Notes under the pieces: generated by a model
Told to the model about the DNA's origin: nothing
Databases searched by the model: none
What the model saw: only the letters and a program-made list of their open reading frames with translations
Position numbers and translations under genes: made by a program
Shown: positions 8,995 through 18,412 of the stretch, piece by piece
How positions within the stretch are numbered: position 1 is the stretch's first letter
Layout: each line of letters begins with the position of its first letter
NCBI GenBank assembly: GCA_025201375.1
Contig: JAIWZP010000106.1
Span: forward strand, 1-19,328
Source: Gongronella butleri
Taxonomy: Eukaryota; Mucoromycota; Mucoromycetes; Mucorales; Cunninghamellaceae
Reading direction: 5' to 3'
DNA length: 19,328 bases

Positions 8995-11900
8995 TTACCA
9001 GTCGGTCTGTCGATGACCACGTCGTTGCGATGCTTGTTGAGAATCAAGCAGTTCTGAATAGATGTTGCGAAGCTCTTGATCAAGCGCTCGTAGGCGTGGC
9101 ACAGCTGAGGCATTGTACAAACGTGGTTGGATGCGACCGGTCGTCGACAAGTTGTTTAGCGACGCAATCGTTGCGCGCACACTATGTACAGTACAACAAA
9201 AAATGGTCAGTTTGCGTGTTTCAAAAAAAAAGCATACCTTCTCGTGACCTCCAGGATTGGATCTTCTCTTGCCGAACTTGAGGATGCAGATGCCGGTGCT
9301 GACGAGGACTGGTGAACAGCTTGTTCAATGGATGACAAGTTGCTAGCGACGGAGATGGGGGTGGTGGGTGCTTGTGACGCCAAGGTGGTGGGTGTGGTGG
9401 TGGGCGCTTGTGAGGCCGCGGAGATCACTGGAGGGGCGCGATTGTGCGTGGGGAGGGCGATTTCAGTGATGCGATGTGCAACATGCATGTGTTTGCAGAC
9501 AGAAAACGTGTTTTGATAATCGAGACACGAACATGCCTCCATTTCGTCGACAAGGGGTGCCAAGCGTATGGTATACCATGTTGTCGGCACGGTGAACGAG
9601 CGCACCTTTATCTTGCGCCGATGGAGGTGTCGCGATCGCACCATTTCGCGAGCCGTAATGCCTAAAAAAAATCATGCGAGTACAGTAGGTATTGGAGCGT
9701 GCGCAGCTCTTACCTTGCGGGATTTGATGCGACGCATTGATACGTCTCGTGTCGGCCTGGTTCAAGCGTGTTCTTTCCAGGTTGATCGTCACCACGATGG
9801 CAGCTCTCTTGAAATCAGGCAAAACACGGTCCCAGAGAACATGCACAAGGCTATCCACACGTGCACCACGCATTTTACCAGTGCAGTAATGGCGCTTAAG
9901 GTTCCCGTGGTACGATTCAATGTAGTTATTCGTGTCGACGGAATAATTGGCCTGTAAAAAAAAAGGTGGTCACCGTCTCGTTGATTTCTAAGGGGGGCTA
10001 CTTACGTTTCTCCACGCGCGAGACCAGTTTTCTCTCTTGTTCTTGTACTCGTCATCAAAGTACAACAAAAGGCCAGCGGCGTTGTACTGGTTGTCATTGT
10101 GAATCTGGCGGATCCAATCACCAAAAGCCCTATAGGCGGCGGCATAGGCAGATTCGTCGCTTGCGAGCATCATGGATTTCATGAGCGACATTGCCATGTT
10201 GCGTGTGCCCAAGAGCTCGGCATCCGTCACTTGATGATTAGGATGGATTTTCACCTACAAAAAAAAAAAAAGAATTAGCCACGTACCAATCGATTTGGCT
10301 TTTTTTTGTGGTAAAACTGACCTTGGCCCATACGTTTTTTCGCCAAGCCTTCAACACGTGCCAATGGCACAGGAAGACTGTCACCTCATGAGGCGGCTCG
10401 CCGTACACTTCCCTGATGGCGGCAATTTCGGTGTCAGAATTGTCTATCATGACGCTGGATGGCGCGAATCCGTGATTGTCACGTAACCAAGTGAGCCATG
10501 TGATGATGGGCTCCTGTCGCTCGCTGTTGGTGATCATCCAAACCAGCGGAACGCCCTTCTGCGTGACAGGTGACTGGCAGAGAATGGTATATAAGAAACA
10601 TTTCGCGCCAGTGCGCCGCACACCAGCACGCACGCGCAAGTCGTCATCCCGACAGGTCCCATGGGTGGAATCCATATGGATGAGATCACCGACCTGCCTC
10701 AGCGTCTATAAATGTATAAAAAAAAGGCGCATTAGAAAAAAAATAATGTTGCAGGAAAAAAGACACCAGTTTACCTGCAATTGCCAATTGGACACGAAAG
10801 CAAAACAAAACATGTTGCTGGCTACGTCATCCATGCGCTTGTAGAGGAAATGCCCATCTTGATTCTCGATCTTGTCACCCCAAAGCTGCAAGCTTTCATC
10901 CAATCTTGGAGCGAGCTGCGTGTGCTTCGCAAGGAGTTTGGTGATGGCATAGTGAACATGCTTGTATTTGATCCGAATCGAGTTCGGCAATTCGGGTGTG
11001 ATTCTGTTTTGCACTGCAGTGATGATTGGATTCATTGCAAAATTGTCCAATCGCAGCGCGTCCTTGACGCTTGCCCAATCCATGTGAACCTCCACAAGTC
11101 GGAACAGTTCGCGGCGGAACTGACGTTGCAAAGGCGTGCTAACGAGATTGGCCACGCTGTGGCCAGGATGATGGCTGCTGTCGTACTGCTGGGTTGCGTC
11201 ATGCTGCTCGTCCGCGTCATTATTGAGATCATCCGATGGCGCGACATCATCATCATCATCCTCCGCACTGTCGCTGCCATTGTCACTGTTGCTGCCATTG
11301 TCGCTGTCGTTGTCACTGTGTTGGCGCCGACGACGCACAGATCGCGATGGGGCGTCATCATCTTCCAAAGCACCATGATCCCGACGGAGCCCAGCCGTGG
11401 CCGCCAAAGTGATATCGTCGCCAATTGGATGATCATTGTGTCTCCAATGATACTCGATCACCATTTGAGACGGGTCTTGCGGCAAGCACTGAACCGACAT
11501 GGACGCTCGGCAGAGGCATGCCAAAACTCGCCGAGGCACTGCATAGCGGCGTTGCTGTCCACTGCCGGACAAAGCGATCGGATTGGGCGTTTTACTGCGA
11601 TGGCACACGTAAATCTGCAGAAAAAAAAAGTGGTCAAACAACCACACACAAGGGGCTGGCATGTAAAAAATTGAGCCACTCTGATGAAATTACCTCGCTG
11701 AACATCAAATTTCGACGACGCTGACCATTGACGTCTTCATTTTCCAAGTTTTCAGCTGCGTCGTCGCCACTCTGATGATGGACGTCGTCGCTGTTCTCGT
11801 TGTCTTCTGAGCGTTCATTGGTGGGGCTGCTGCCGATGACATCATCGCTATCACTGTCAATGACAATGACTTCGTTGCTACGTGCCTGCTGGCCACCGAG

Positions 11901-12338
11901 ACCACCACGGCCACGATCGCCTCCACGAGCACCACGACCGCGGCCACGACCGCGTCCAACACCAATGTTGCTGGCACCAAGGATCTCTGCAGCATTTGGC
12001 ATAGGTGAGCCATCATGCTGGAAGCAAAAAAAAAAAAAAGAATGAGTGCGAGCAAATAGTGAGAGTGATGCTTTTATTTTTACCTGGCCATTGAGGGCAA
12101 GAAAGACCTTGTTGCGCTTGTAGCCTTTGCCACTCGTCTTGTTTCGGAACAGGCACATGTATTCCCTCTCTTGCTGTTCGCGCCAAGCCTCAAACTCACT
12201 GCGCGGCATGGTAAGATGGACTGGGCACTGGCTGTACTCAGGCAGGCGCGAATGGTTGCCATTCGAGTGCAACAACGCAGAAGCGCGCTCGGCTTGTTCA
12301 TTGGCGCCGGCAAGAGTGTTCGATTCAATAGTAGACAT
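8995..12338 (-). CDS. MULE2 transposase with RGG/acidic insert, DDE core and SWIM finger (8 exons)
   Basis: Minus-strand exons 12338-12084, 12017-11694, 11614-10775, 10705-10322, 10254-10006, 9951-9714, 9661-9238 and 9181-8995 give 966 residues, all in frame. The N-terminal motif RNKTSGKGYKRN matches MULE1. Residues 105-127 are an RG/RGG-rich box, followed by VIVIDSDSDD (135-144, SUMO-interaction-like) and acidic stretches. A second acidic run (DNDSDNGSN...EDDDDD) follows the zinc-binding IYVCHR region. The core shows D485 (MDSTHGT), D561 (MIDNSDTE), a CxxH motif at 586-589 (CHWH) and E696 (NNYIESYH). The SWIM finger is CxCx9CxH at 807-821. Five introns match MULE1 in position and phase; two more are unique, one in the N-terminus and one splitting the DDE exon at VWAK/VKIHP. 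The extra length over MULE1 comes from the charged insert. It appears intact. Confidence 0.88.
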
Positions 12339-12431
12339 GACAAAAAATATGCTAAGTAAGAAGCAAAAGGAAAGCATGAAGCAAAGGAAAGCTGGTAGCA
12401 AAAAAAAAAAAACAAGGAAAGAAAGGCGTCA

Positions 12432-12899
12432 CCCGTTTGCCGCGTTTGCCCCTTTTTTTTGAGGGGCGGAGATTCAGCAGCCAATAGAAGGGTGGCATAG
12501 CATAGACTTTATTTTTATGATGTCATTGAGTTGATTCGGATGGACGGTGTCCTCTTTTTTTTTGAAGTCATACCTGCCTGACTGACTACTTGTTGGATCC
12601 GCCAAGCGTCGTGCCCACCAAGCCTGAGGACGGCGTCCTTTAACACAAGGAAGGCCATGGAACGTCGTTTTTGTCGTTTGATTCATACACACAGGCCTTG
12701 AGGGCAAAAAAAAGAGCAAAAAAAGAAATCCAATTTCGCGATTCTTCAAATTAGGCTCAGGCGCTGGGCATTAAAAAGCAACTTGGCCAGATTTGCCCCT
12801 CTTTTTTTGAATATCTTTGATCGCGTGTATCTCCACAATGGCTGGGTCAAATGAGACCAGGGAAAGTGCATCGTGTTCCTCTAACCTTGAAGAAAGTCA
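12432..12899. other. Spacer between MULE2 and the MULE3 remnant, no gene supported
   Basis: The stretch contains two CGTTTGCC-type repeats and a hairpin of CCCC, eight T, then GAGGGG (about 12439-12466). A related TTTGCCCCTCTTTTTTT occurs near 12794. A 91-codon minus-strand frame (12749-12474) has no recognisable motif. It may be a degraded element end or intergenic sequence. Confidence 0.3.
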
Positions 12900-13136
12900 T
12901 CAGCAAAAAAAAGGCATCACCATACTGGCAGCATGCCGTTTGACTACAATATCCCACACCGACTTTGGAGCATTGGGGTTCAATTGATAGCGCTTGGGCA
13001 GCCTCCGAGTTAAAAGCCAATGGACAAGCAGACCAGGGAAACACCCAAGGGCACCAAGGCCAACACAATAAACAACCAAGGGCATCCAAAGAATCATGGG
13101 TATAAGAAGGGAGAGAAAATCACTAAATTTTTGCAA
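12900..13136 (-). pseudogene. Possible internal exon of an unidentified membrane protein
   Basis: About 75 open codons on the minus strand encode a hydrophobic segment (LLIPMILWMPLVVYCVGLG, then GCFPGLLVHWLL) followed by KRYQLNPNAPKSVWDIVVKR. There is no ATG at the start. A TTTAG acceptor-like site precedes the frame, so it could be an internal exon or a captured gene piece. The hydrophobic-then-basic pattern loosely recalls membrane-bound glycerolipid acyltransferases, but I cannot identify it. It lies directly beyond the point where the MULE3 coding sequence breaks off. Confidence 0.25.
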
Positions 13137-13174
13137 AGTCCCCAAAAAAAAGTAGAGGTACGGCTAATTGAATT

Positions 13175-13893
13175 TCACCGATCAACGCGGATGGCATTCT
13201 TGATGTTTCGCCACGTCAGACTCTCGTCGACCAAGGTAGCAAGCGCTTCTTTGACGGGCAATGGGAGCGGGGCGCTGATAAGGTCATCCAAGCTGCCCGG
13301 AACGTGCCCCTCGTGCCTCCAATAGTACGTCACCGTGGCGTTCAACGGGTCTTGCTCGCTGCAAGAGATCTTGATCTTTGCGGTGCAATTGCAATGGATG
13401 TTGCCGTGCCGGACGTTGTCTCGCTTCGACTCCGTGGGAGGGCCGTTTCGATGGCAAAAAAAGGTCTAAACCAATATCTTGTAAGCGTGCGTGTCCTTTT
13501 TTTTTACCTCATTCGACAAGCACTGAGGAGCAGGACCACGGCGCTTGGCCCCAACTCGCGTATCGCGTGGTGTTTGGGCACCACACAGAGAATCCACAAA
13601 AACCAGCGACTCCTCATCAGAAACGGCTTGGGCATCAGGGATTGGTTCTGCTACAGGGCTGCCGTGGGGGCCAAACTTGCTGAAAAACAACTTGTTTCGC
13701 TTCCGGGCAGTTCCAGGAGTGCGATTGGTGAAGTGCACACGAAAACGGTTGTCTTCTGTCTTCAAAAAGATCGACAGATCAGTGCGCGGCATGACTGTGG
13801 TGTACGGGTAAGATTGGCCCTCGTACGGGTTGATGACAGGCCCTTCGTCTCTTCATGGATGCGCCCAAGAATGCTTTTAACGAGGGAAGTCAT
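13175..13893 (-). pseudogene. MULE3: truncated, frameshifted Mutator-like transposase (5' part)
   Basis: The minus-strand fragment starts MTSLVKSILGRI, close to the MULE1 start MSLVNSILEKY. Around 13840-13842 the homologous frame shifts by one base, consistent with a lost base in a G-run. The continuation PVINPYEGQSYPYTTVMPRT matches MULE1 HPYPDEPYPFVTTMERT. The N-terminal motif TNRTPGTARKRNKLF is conserved. An intron (13507-13466) sits at exactly the MULE1/MULE2 position, before TFFCHRNGPP. The zinc-binding region follows (HGNIHCNCTAKI, YYWRHEGHVP), then LTWRNIKNAIRVDR and a stop at 13175-13177. The DDE core and SWIM finger are missing, so about one third of the protein remains. The similarity shows shared ancestry with MULE1 rather than MULE2. 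Confidence 0.85.
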
Positions 13894-13971
13894 GGAATAA
13901 TTCTAAAAAAAAGTCGACCATAGCCAAAGTTTAAGCATTATTTCTTCCTTCGTGCTCGTCCACATGCATGT

Positions 13972-14150
13972 CACTGTCGCAGGCTCTTCCCGCCTTACCT
14001 GTGTGTTCTAGATGCACGGTCAAAAAAAAAGGAAAGAGAGGAAGAAAAAACAAAGAAAAAAAAGGCACGCATCGGGCTTAAAAATGGGCGTGGCGGGCAA
14101 AAAGGGGACCTTCCAAAAAGGGAAGAAACCTGTACTCCAAAGTCATTTTT
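13972..14150 (-). repeat. MULE3 terminal repeat (5' end of the element)
   Basis: Read on the minus strand from 14150, it has AATGACTTTGGAGTACAGG, then CCCTTTTTGGAAGGTCCCC, a CCCGCCA block, a long T/C-rich tract and AGCCTGCGACAGTG near its inner end. The same order of blocks occurs in the ends of the 1.1 kb element, and partly in MULE1. A matching opposite end was not found, consistent with the truncated gene. Confidence 0.7.
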
Positions 14151-14380
14151 TGCCTTACAATTTATTTTCTGCTCGCGCGTGCAGTTCAAATAGCTAACAT
14201 CCACGACTGTTTTGTAATAGCTGGGAAATACAGTGCTGTACGTTTCTTAATTTTTCAATCTTCCGGTTGCATCTCGCAAAATTTTGTTTCAACTACAGCA
14301 TTTTAAATTTTTCAAGCGGATGTGTTTATTGATTGGTGCATTTTTAAATTTCGATTTGTAGAACATGATGCCCGCTGTTG

Positions 14381-14680
14381 TTTCAATGCATACAGTACAA
14401 CAACGCGCTACAGCGAAAAAAATCGACAAATTTGTTGTTTGAAGACCAAATATTGTGTTTTTGAAAATTTGCCGGCTTGCTGTGCCTCCAGAAAAAAATT
14501 TATAGCCTACCTTCACGCCAATAAAAGATGCATCACAATATGCACTACAACCTAGTGCTCAGGACAGTCCCTCCAAGTTTTTTCCGACCCGCAAAATCTA
14601 AAAAAACCAAATTTACCCTATTTTGAATTTATCTCGTCATCTGCCTGGCCGATCCCGTCAAAAATAGTTGCATCGCATTC
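14381..14680 (+). repeat. 300 bp dispersed direct repeat, copy 1
   Basis: It begins TTTCAATGCATACAG, contains TTGCCGGCTTGCTGTGCCTC and AAAAAAATTTATAGCCTACC, and ends near GTTGCATCGCATT. The same order of blocks recurs at 17558-17864 in the same orientation with scattered differences. The pair brackets the 1.1 kb element and the helicase remnant. It could be a terminal direct repeat of an old element or two copies of a dispersed repeat. Confidence 0.7.
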
Positions 14681-15884
14681 AGCGCTCAATTTACAGCAAA
14701 AAAGCTTAAAACCTCAAAGCTCTACGACCACTTTTTAAAAATTCAGGGGTCACACATTTCAACCTCAGAAATGTCCAAAGTCGGTCAATTTCAAACCCCA
14801 AGTGATCAATGCATCCCAAACACGTAACTCCGACAATTTTCTATTGGCAGACAAAACAGCAGGTCACCCCAAAATAAGAAAAATGCCCAAAGAGCGACGC
14901 ATGAACGGCGATCGACTGAGAAAAGTGCCTACTTAGGTGCGATTTTTTTCCAAAAATTTAAGGTTTAACACTTCCAAATGAAGTTGCGTGGATTGCATGG
15001 CTTTTTTATTTTTTTATTTTTTTATATTTTAATTTTGCATTTTTTTCTGCGCTGATGAGTGGGCTGCAGGTCGGTGAAATTACCGATGCAAAAAGTTAAA
15101 ACTCAAGTTAGTGCACTGAAAGTCATCTCATTAGATGCTTTGCGCCCCTATTTGTTAGTAAACTGCAATAAAAATCACAGATTTATTAGACCGTTATCGA
15201 GAAAATCACGATCAAAGATTTTGATGAAAAAGTGATTATTCTCTGCGAGTTTTAGCCATCCATCGATGAAACAGGTCTCATTTGATAGATATGTAACAAG
15301 TGCTTTCGATACGGTAAAAGCACGGTGTGCTGTCTTATCCGTTGCCGAAAACATCGAAGTTGAATTTTTTTGAAATGTTTGAGCGGCTTTCACAGGCGTG
15401 CAAAGATCACGCGTCGGGCAATCCAACATTCTGAAAATGACGACTGATTGTGTCTCTTTCGAATGATGTCAGTTTCATCTTGATCCACGAAATATTTCGA
15501 GATTCACTGCTGAATTTGTAAAAATGTCGATATTTTGGATTCATTTGCACAACGACTCAACGGACCACTGGTTTTCGACGCCATGTTGAAAAAAGACGCA
15601 ACTACGGTAAATGGCCTAAAGCAAAGATTTCGAGAGATAATCCAATCAAGGTTTGTAGATTTTAGTATTGGATTTGTGAAAGTCGTTGAAAATTTGTCAA
15701 AAAATCAAAATTGTCGACAACAAGGCTGGCTGGTCTCTGGTTTTTAATGTATTTTAAAAATAAACGCGCGGAAATTAGCAAATGGCACTGCTTTGGCAAT
15801 AATCCAACCCTGGTTTTTGGCGTTCAGATTGAATTTCCAGTTTTTGTGCATTTGAAGATTGCCTCGACAACGGCCTGATAGAGC
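14681..15884. other. AT-rich stretch without a supported gene
   Basis: Only short open frames without recognisable motifs are present on either strand, with a T-rich run of TTTTTTA units at about 15001-15035. I see no splice-joined coding path, RNA gene or repeat of note, apart from its position between the 300 bp repeat and the 1.1 kb MULE. Confidence 0.5.
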
Positions 15885-16041
15885 TGCTAAAATTGACTTT
15901 GGGGTAAAAGTTGTCCCTTTTTTGGAAGGTGCTTCAGACATTTGACCGCCATCCCTTTTTTTCTCTCTCTCTCTTTCTCTTTTTTTTGATTTTCATCTTG
16001 CATCTGGAGCGCACTGGTGAAATGAAAAGAGTCTGCGTCAG
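15885..16041 (+). repeat. Left inverted repeat of the 1.1 kb element
   Basis: Pairs with 16839-16990. It differs from its partner at scattered bases (for example GGGGTAAAAG versus GGCGTAAAAG) and by small length changes in the T and CT runs. Confidence 0.88.
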
Positions 16042-16838
16042 CGATGTGTGAAAAAGAACGAGTAAAATACTCTTTGCACGTTTTTACGCTTTTCAGCGGC
16101 AGCTCTGTCCACACGACGCGTCCAGTGCCACTTTTACACATGCGCTCAAAGGCTCATCGAGTCCATCTTATTCAGAAAATAGAAAGTCGCGCCCAAATAC
16201 ACGCGACTTTTGTTTTTGTGCACTTTTATGTCGCCGTGTGTCTGGCAATGCCGATGGAGGGCTATATTTAGCGCTATGAAAAGGCTCGAACGACATGACA
16301 GCGCATGGTGGCCCATGGGCTGCAATATGATAAAAGTGCGTGCAAAAAAAAAGAGCGAGCCGCAAAGCTCGTCATGGAGGTGGGTCATAACCACATGTTC
16401 AGTTTTTGGTCAATTGAACAACTGATGACCGGTTGATTTTTGCTGGACATCGCATCCCGCGGGGTGGGGTGAAGCGCACCAATCCGCCTAAATGTAGGGG
16501 ACACCCTTGTTCCCTGCTTTTTGACAGGATAGATACAGCCTATTATCTAGGACATTTACAGATAAATATAACATGTATTGATGGATTTGAACGACCTCCC
16601 ATGAAATTGTTTCTCTTCCATCGCCGCTATTCCATTGCTCGAGCATGTTCATGTTTTGATCATCACCTTGCTTACTTTTATTACTGTAAGCTCGGATACA
16701 GGGAAGCAAGAGACAGACAGACAAACAAGACAAAATGACAAAAAACGACAAAAGAAAGAAAAAGTGAGAGAAATGAGAGAAAAAGAAAACACTGATTGTA
16801 TTGTGAGGTTTAAAACCTGCGCTGATGATCACGAAGCT

Positions 16839-16990
16839 CTGACGCAGATTCTTTTCATTTCACCAGTGCGCTCCAGATGTAAGATGAAAAGCAAAAAAAA
16901 GAGAGAGAGAGAGAAAAAAAGGGACGGCGGTCAAATGTCTGAGGCACCTTCCAAAAAAGGACAACTTTTACGCCAAAGTCAATTTTAGCA
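16839..16990 (-). repeat. Right inverted repeat of the 1.1 kb element
   Basis: Reverse complement of 15885-16041, ending GTCAATTTTAGCA. The purine tract AAAAAAAGAGAGAGAGAGAG corresponds to the CT tract on the left. Confidence 0.88.
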
Positions 16991-17007
16991 AGATCAGGTC
17001 CATTCAA

Positions 17008-17532
17008 TTGTCCAATGCACAGCTTCAAGACGCATTAGCAAGCCGTATAGTATCACCAACATCCCTTTTACCGCTTGACACAATGATTTTGACGGCATAC
17101 TGTACAAGGTTGGTGCCAGTGAATATAACAAGAAGCAGCTTCAGCGAATGTCAGGTGCATCACACGTCTACAAATCAATTGATGAAAGTGCTGGCTGTGG
17201 TTCGTACGCAGTCAAATCGTTGGAAAGTACAGCCTTACTCATGGTACGTGGGAAAACAAGCTTTTAAATTATAATGTTTATCCATTTTTTTGTAAATTTT
17301 GTAGAGTTTGGAACTCAAAGTCGATCCGAAGGTCATGCTTCTCCACAACTACGACGTTGACAATGGTTGGGTGAATGGCAATCGACCAAGCTTGTCTGCA
17401 AGCGTGAAAAAAAAATCAGTCAACATCTCAGCAAAAGTGCCCGAGAAAATGCACAAAAGCACGATTTTCATCCGTTTTCGATTTTTGCACACAAGTAAAG
17501 CGTTTGATCTGTCCATGTTTCGATCTCAGTAG
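17008..17532 (+). pseudogene. Pif1-like DNA helicase remnant with frameshift
   Basis: The frame starting at 17008 (DALASRIVSPTS, then TMILTAYCTR) breaks near 17105. The homologous sequence continues one frame over as VGASEYNKKQLQRMSGASHV and YKSIDES up to ATG at 17241-17243. An intron 17244-17304 (GTACGT...TTTTGTAG) joins in phase to SLELKVDPKVMLLHNYDVDN and GWVNGNRP. The pattern of ILT..CT, VxEYN...L, a YKxID stretch, LELKVxxKVMLLxNxD and WVNGxR is that of the C-terminal part of Pif1-family helicases, as found in cellular Pif1 and in Helitron helicases. The helicase motifs I-III that would lie upstream are absent; the 1.1 kb MULE lies directly upstream. After NGNRP the frame runs to a stop at 17530-17532 without further family similarity. 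It is a decayed fragment. Confidence 0.75.
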
Positions 17533-17557
17533 ACAGAAACTGGCGCGTCTGCTATCA

Positions 17558-17864
17558 TTTCAATGCCTGAAGCATCGCGCTATAATACACTGCATAAAAA
17601 TGCACACATTCACGTTTTAAACACTAAAAAGCGTGTTTTATTTCAGACTTTGCCGGCCTGCTGTGCCTCCAGAAATTTTTTTACAGCCTACTTGCCCGCC
17701 AATGAAACCTGCATCACGGCGTAAACTATAGCTCAGTGTTCAAGGCGAACCCGCCCGATTTTTTTGGACTCGAAAATGCCAAAAGAAACTCCAATTTATA
17801 CTATTTTGCATTCATCCGTTCATCTGCATGATCGACCCCGCTCAAAAATACCTGCATCGGATTG
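17558..17864 (+). repeat. 300 bp dispersed direct repeat, copy 2
   Basis: Second copy of the repeat at 14381-14680, in the same orientation. Well-conserved blocks include TTGCCGGCCTGCTGTGCCTC, TTTTTACAGCCTAC, ACTATTTTGCATTCATC and CTGCATCGGATT. Confidence 0.7.
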
Positions 17865-18412
17865 TACTTGTATAAATTCTACAACTTTTTTTTTTTTGAC
17901 TTAGACCCACTTTCCGATCCGCATTTTCCACCCGAGTTCAATGGTGATAACCGCGATCCCCGGATTTATAGTCGCGTTTGCGTGAAAAATCGCCTTAAAG
18001 TTGAAGATTTTACAGCCAAAATAAGGTTCACCGCCATCGGTGCCGCGCTTTTGAGTTTTGGAGAGACCTTGGCTCAGAGCATTTGTAGGGAAAAGAATTT
18101 GCAGTTACTTTGGCTAATGCAACCTGCACCTTGCCCCGCGAAAATTTCGAGAAAAACGCGCTCGAAAAGTGCCTTTTCCGGCATTCTGATTGGCTCATTC
18201 CTTTTGCCGCGTTTTCCGCCTGCACGTTTGAATTTGAGCGCGTCATCGATTAAGGAGATGTGTAGAGAATCCAATTCTGAGCAATTTTGTCCGCCACATC
18301 TTCCCCGGTTGTCTTTTGATTTTCAGAGCTATCCGCTGTTGAAACTTTTGCAAATTGGATTTTCTGATTGGTGCAAAGAAAAATCGCGGCCCCATTGGGC
18401 GGGCTGGGTGGT
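17865..18412. other. Spacer without a supported gene
   Basis: A 199-codon plus-strand frame crosses this stretch but begins in a T-run and ends in the G-rich minisatellite. It has no motif or plausible start, so I treat it as chance. GATTGG (inverse CCAAT) occurs near 18188 and 18366. Confidence 0.4.
18221..18295 (+). repeat. Direct repeat of about 70 bp, copy 1
   Basis: TGCACGTTTGAATTTGAGC, then GTAGAGAATCCAATTCTGAG and TTTGTCCGC. It is repeated at 18758-18822; the two copies bracket the G-rich minisatellite. Confidence 0.65.

Larger units (their letters stand above)
8859..12431 (-). mobile_element. MULE2: second Mutator-like element, ends uncertain
   Basis: This segment holds the intact MULE2 transposase gene on the minus strand. 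Long inverted repeats like those of MULE1 are not visible. The only candidate ends are short: CGCCCTTTCTTTCCTT at 8859-8874 and its near-exact inverse at 12414-12428, both followed inward by T/A-runs. The left candidate touches the MULE1 right end exactly. The repeat is short and partly low-complexity, so the borders are tentative. Confidence 0.5.
15885..16990. mobile_element. Non-autonomous Mutator-like element, 1.1 kb
   Basis: Inverted repeats of 157 bp (15885-16041) and 152 bp (16839-16990) flank an interior of about 800 bp without transposase motifs. Both ends read inward TGCTAAAATTGACTTTGG, then TTTTTTGGAAGGTGC, GACATTTGACCGCC, a CT-repeat tract and GGAGCGCACTGGTGAAATGA. Terminal blocks match MULE3 and resemble MULE1. 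No clear target duplication is visible. CCTGAT just outside the left end is mirrored by ATCAGG outside the right end, so the repeats may extend further. The interior includes a purine-rich tract near 16690-16795. Confidence 0.85.

Noticed and set aside
10781..11674. 297-codon plus-strand frame rich in Val/Ile/Thr
   Set aside because: It is the antisense shadow of the acidic Asp/Ser/Asn-rich MULE2 exon 11614-10775, which has conserved zinc-region residues and matching introns.
14289..15747. Several frames of 70-85 codons on both strands
   Set aside because: They show no motif, splice continuity or paralog. Part of the region is a dispersed repeat.
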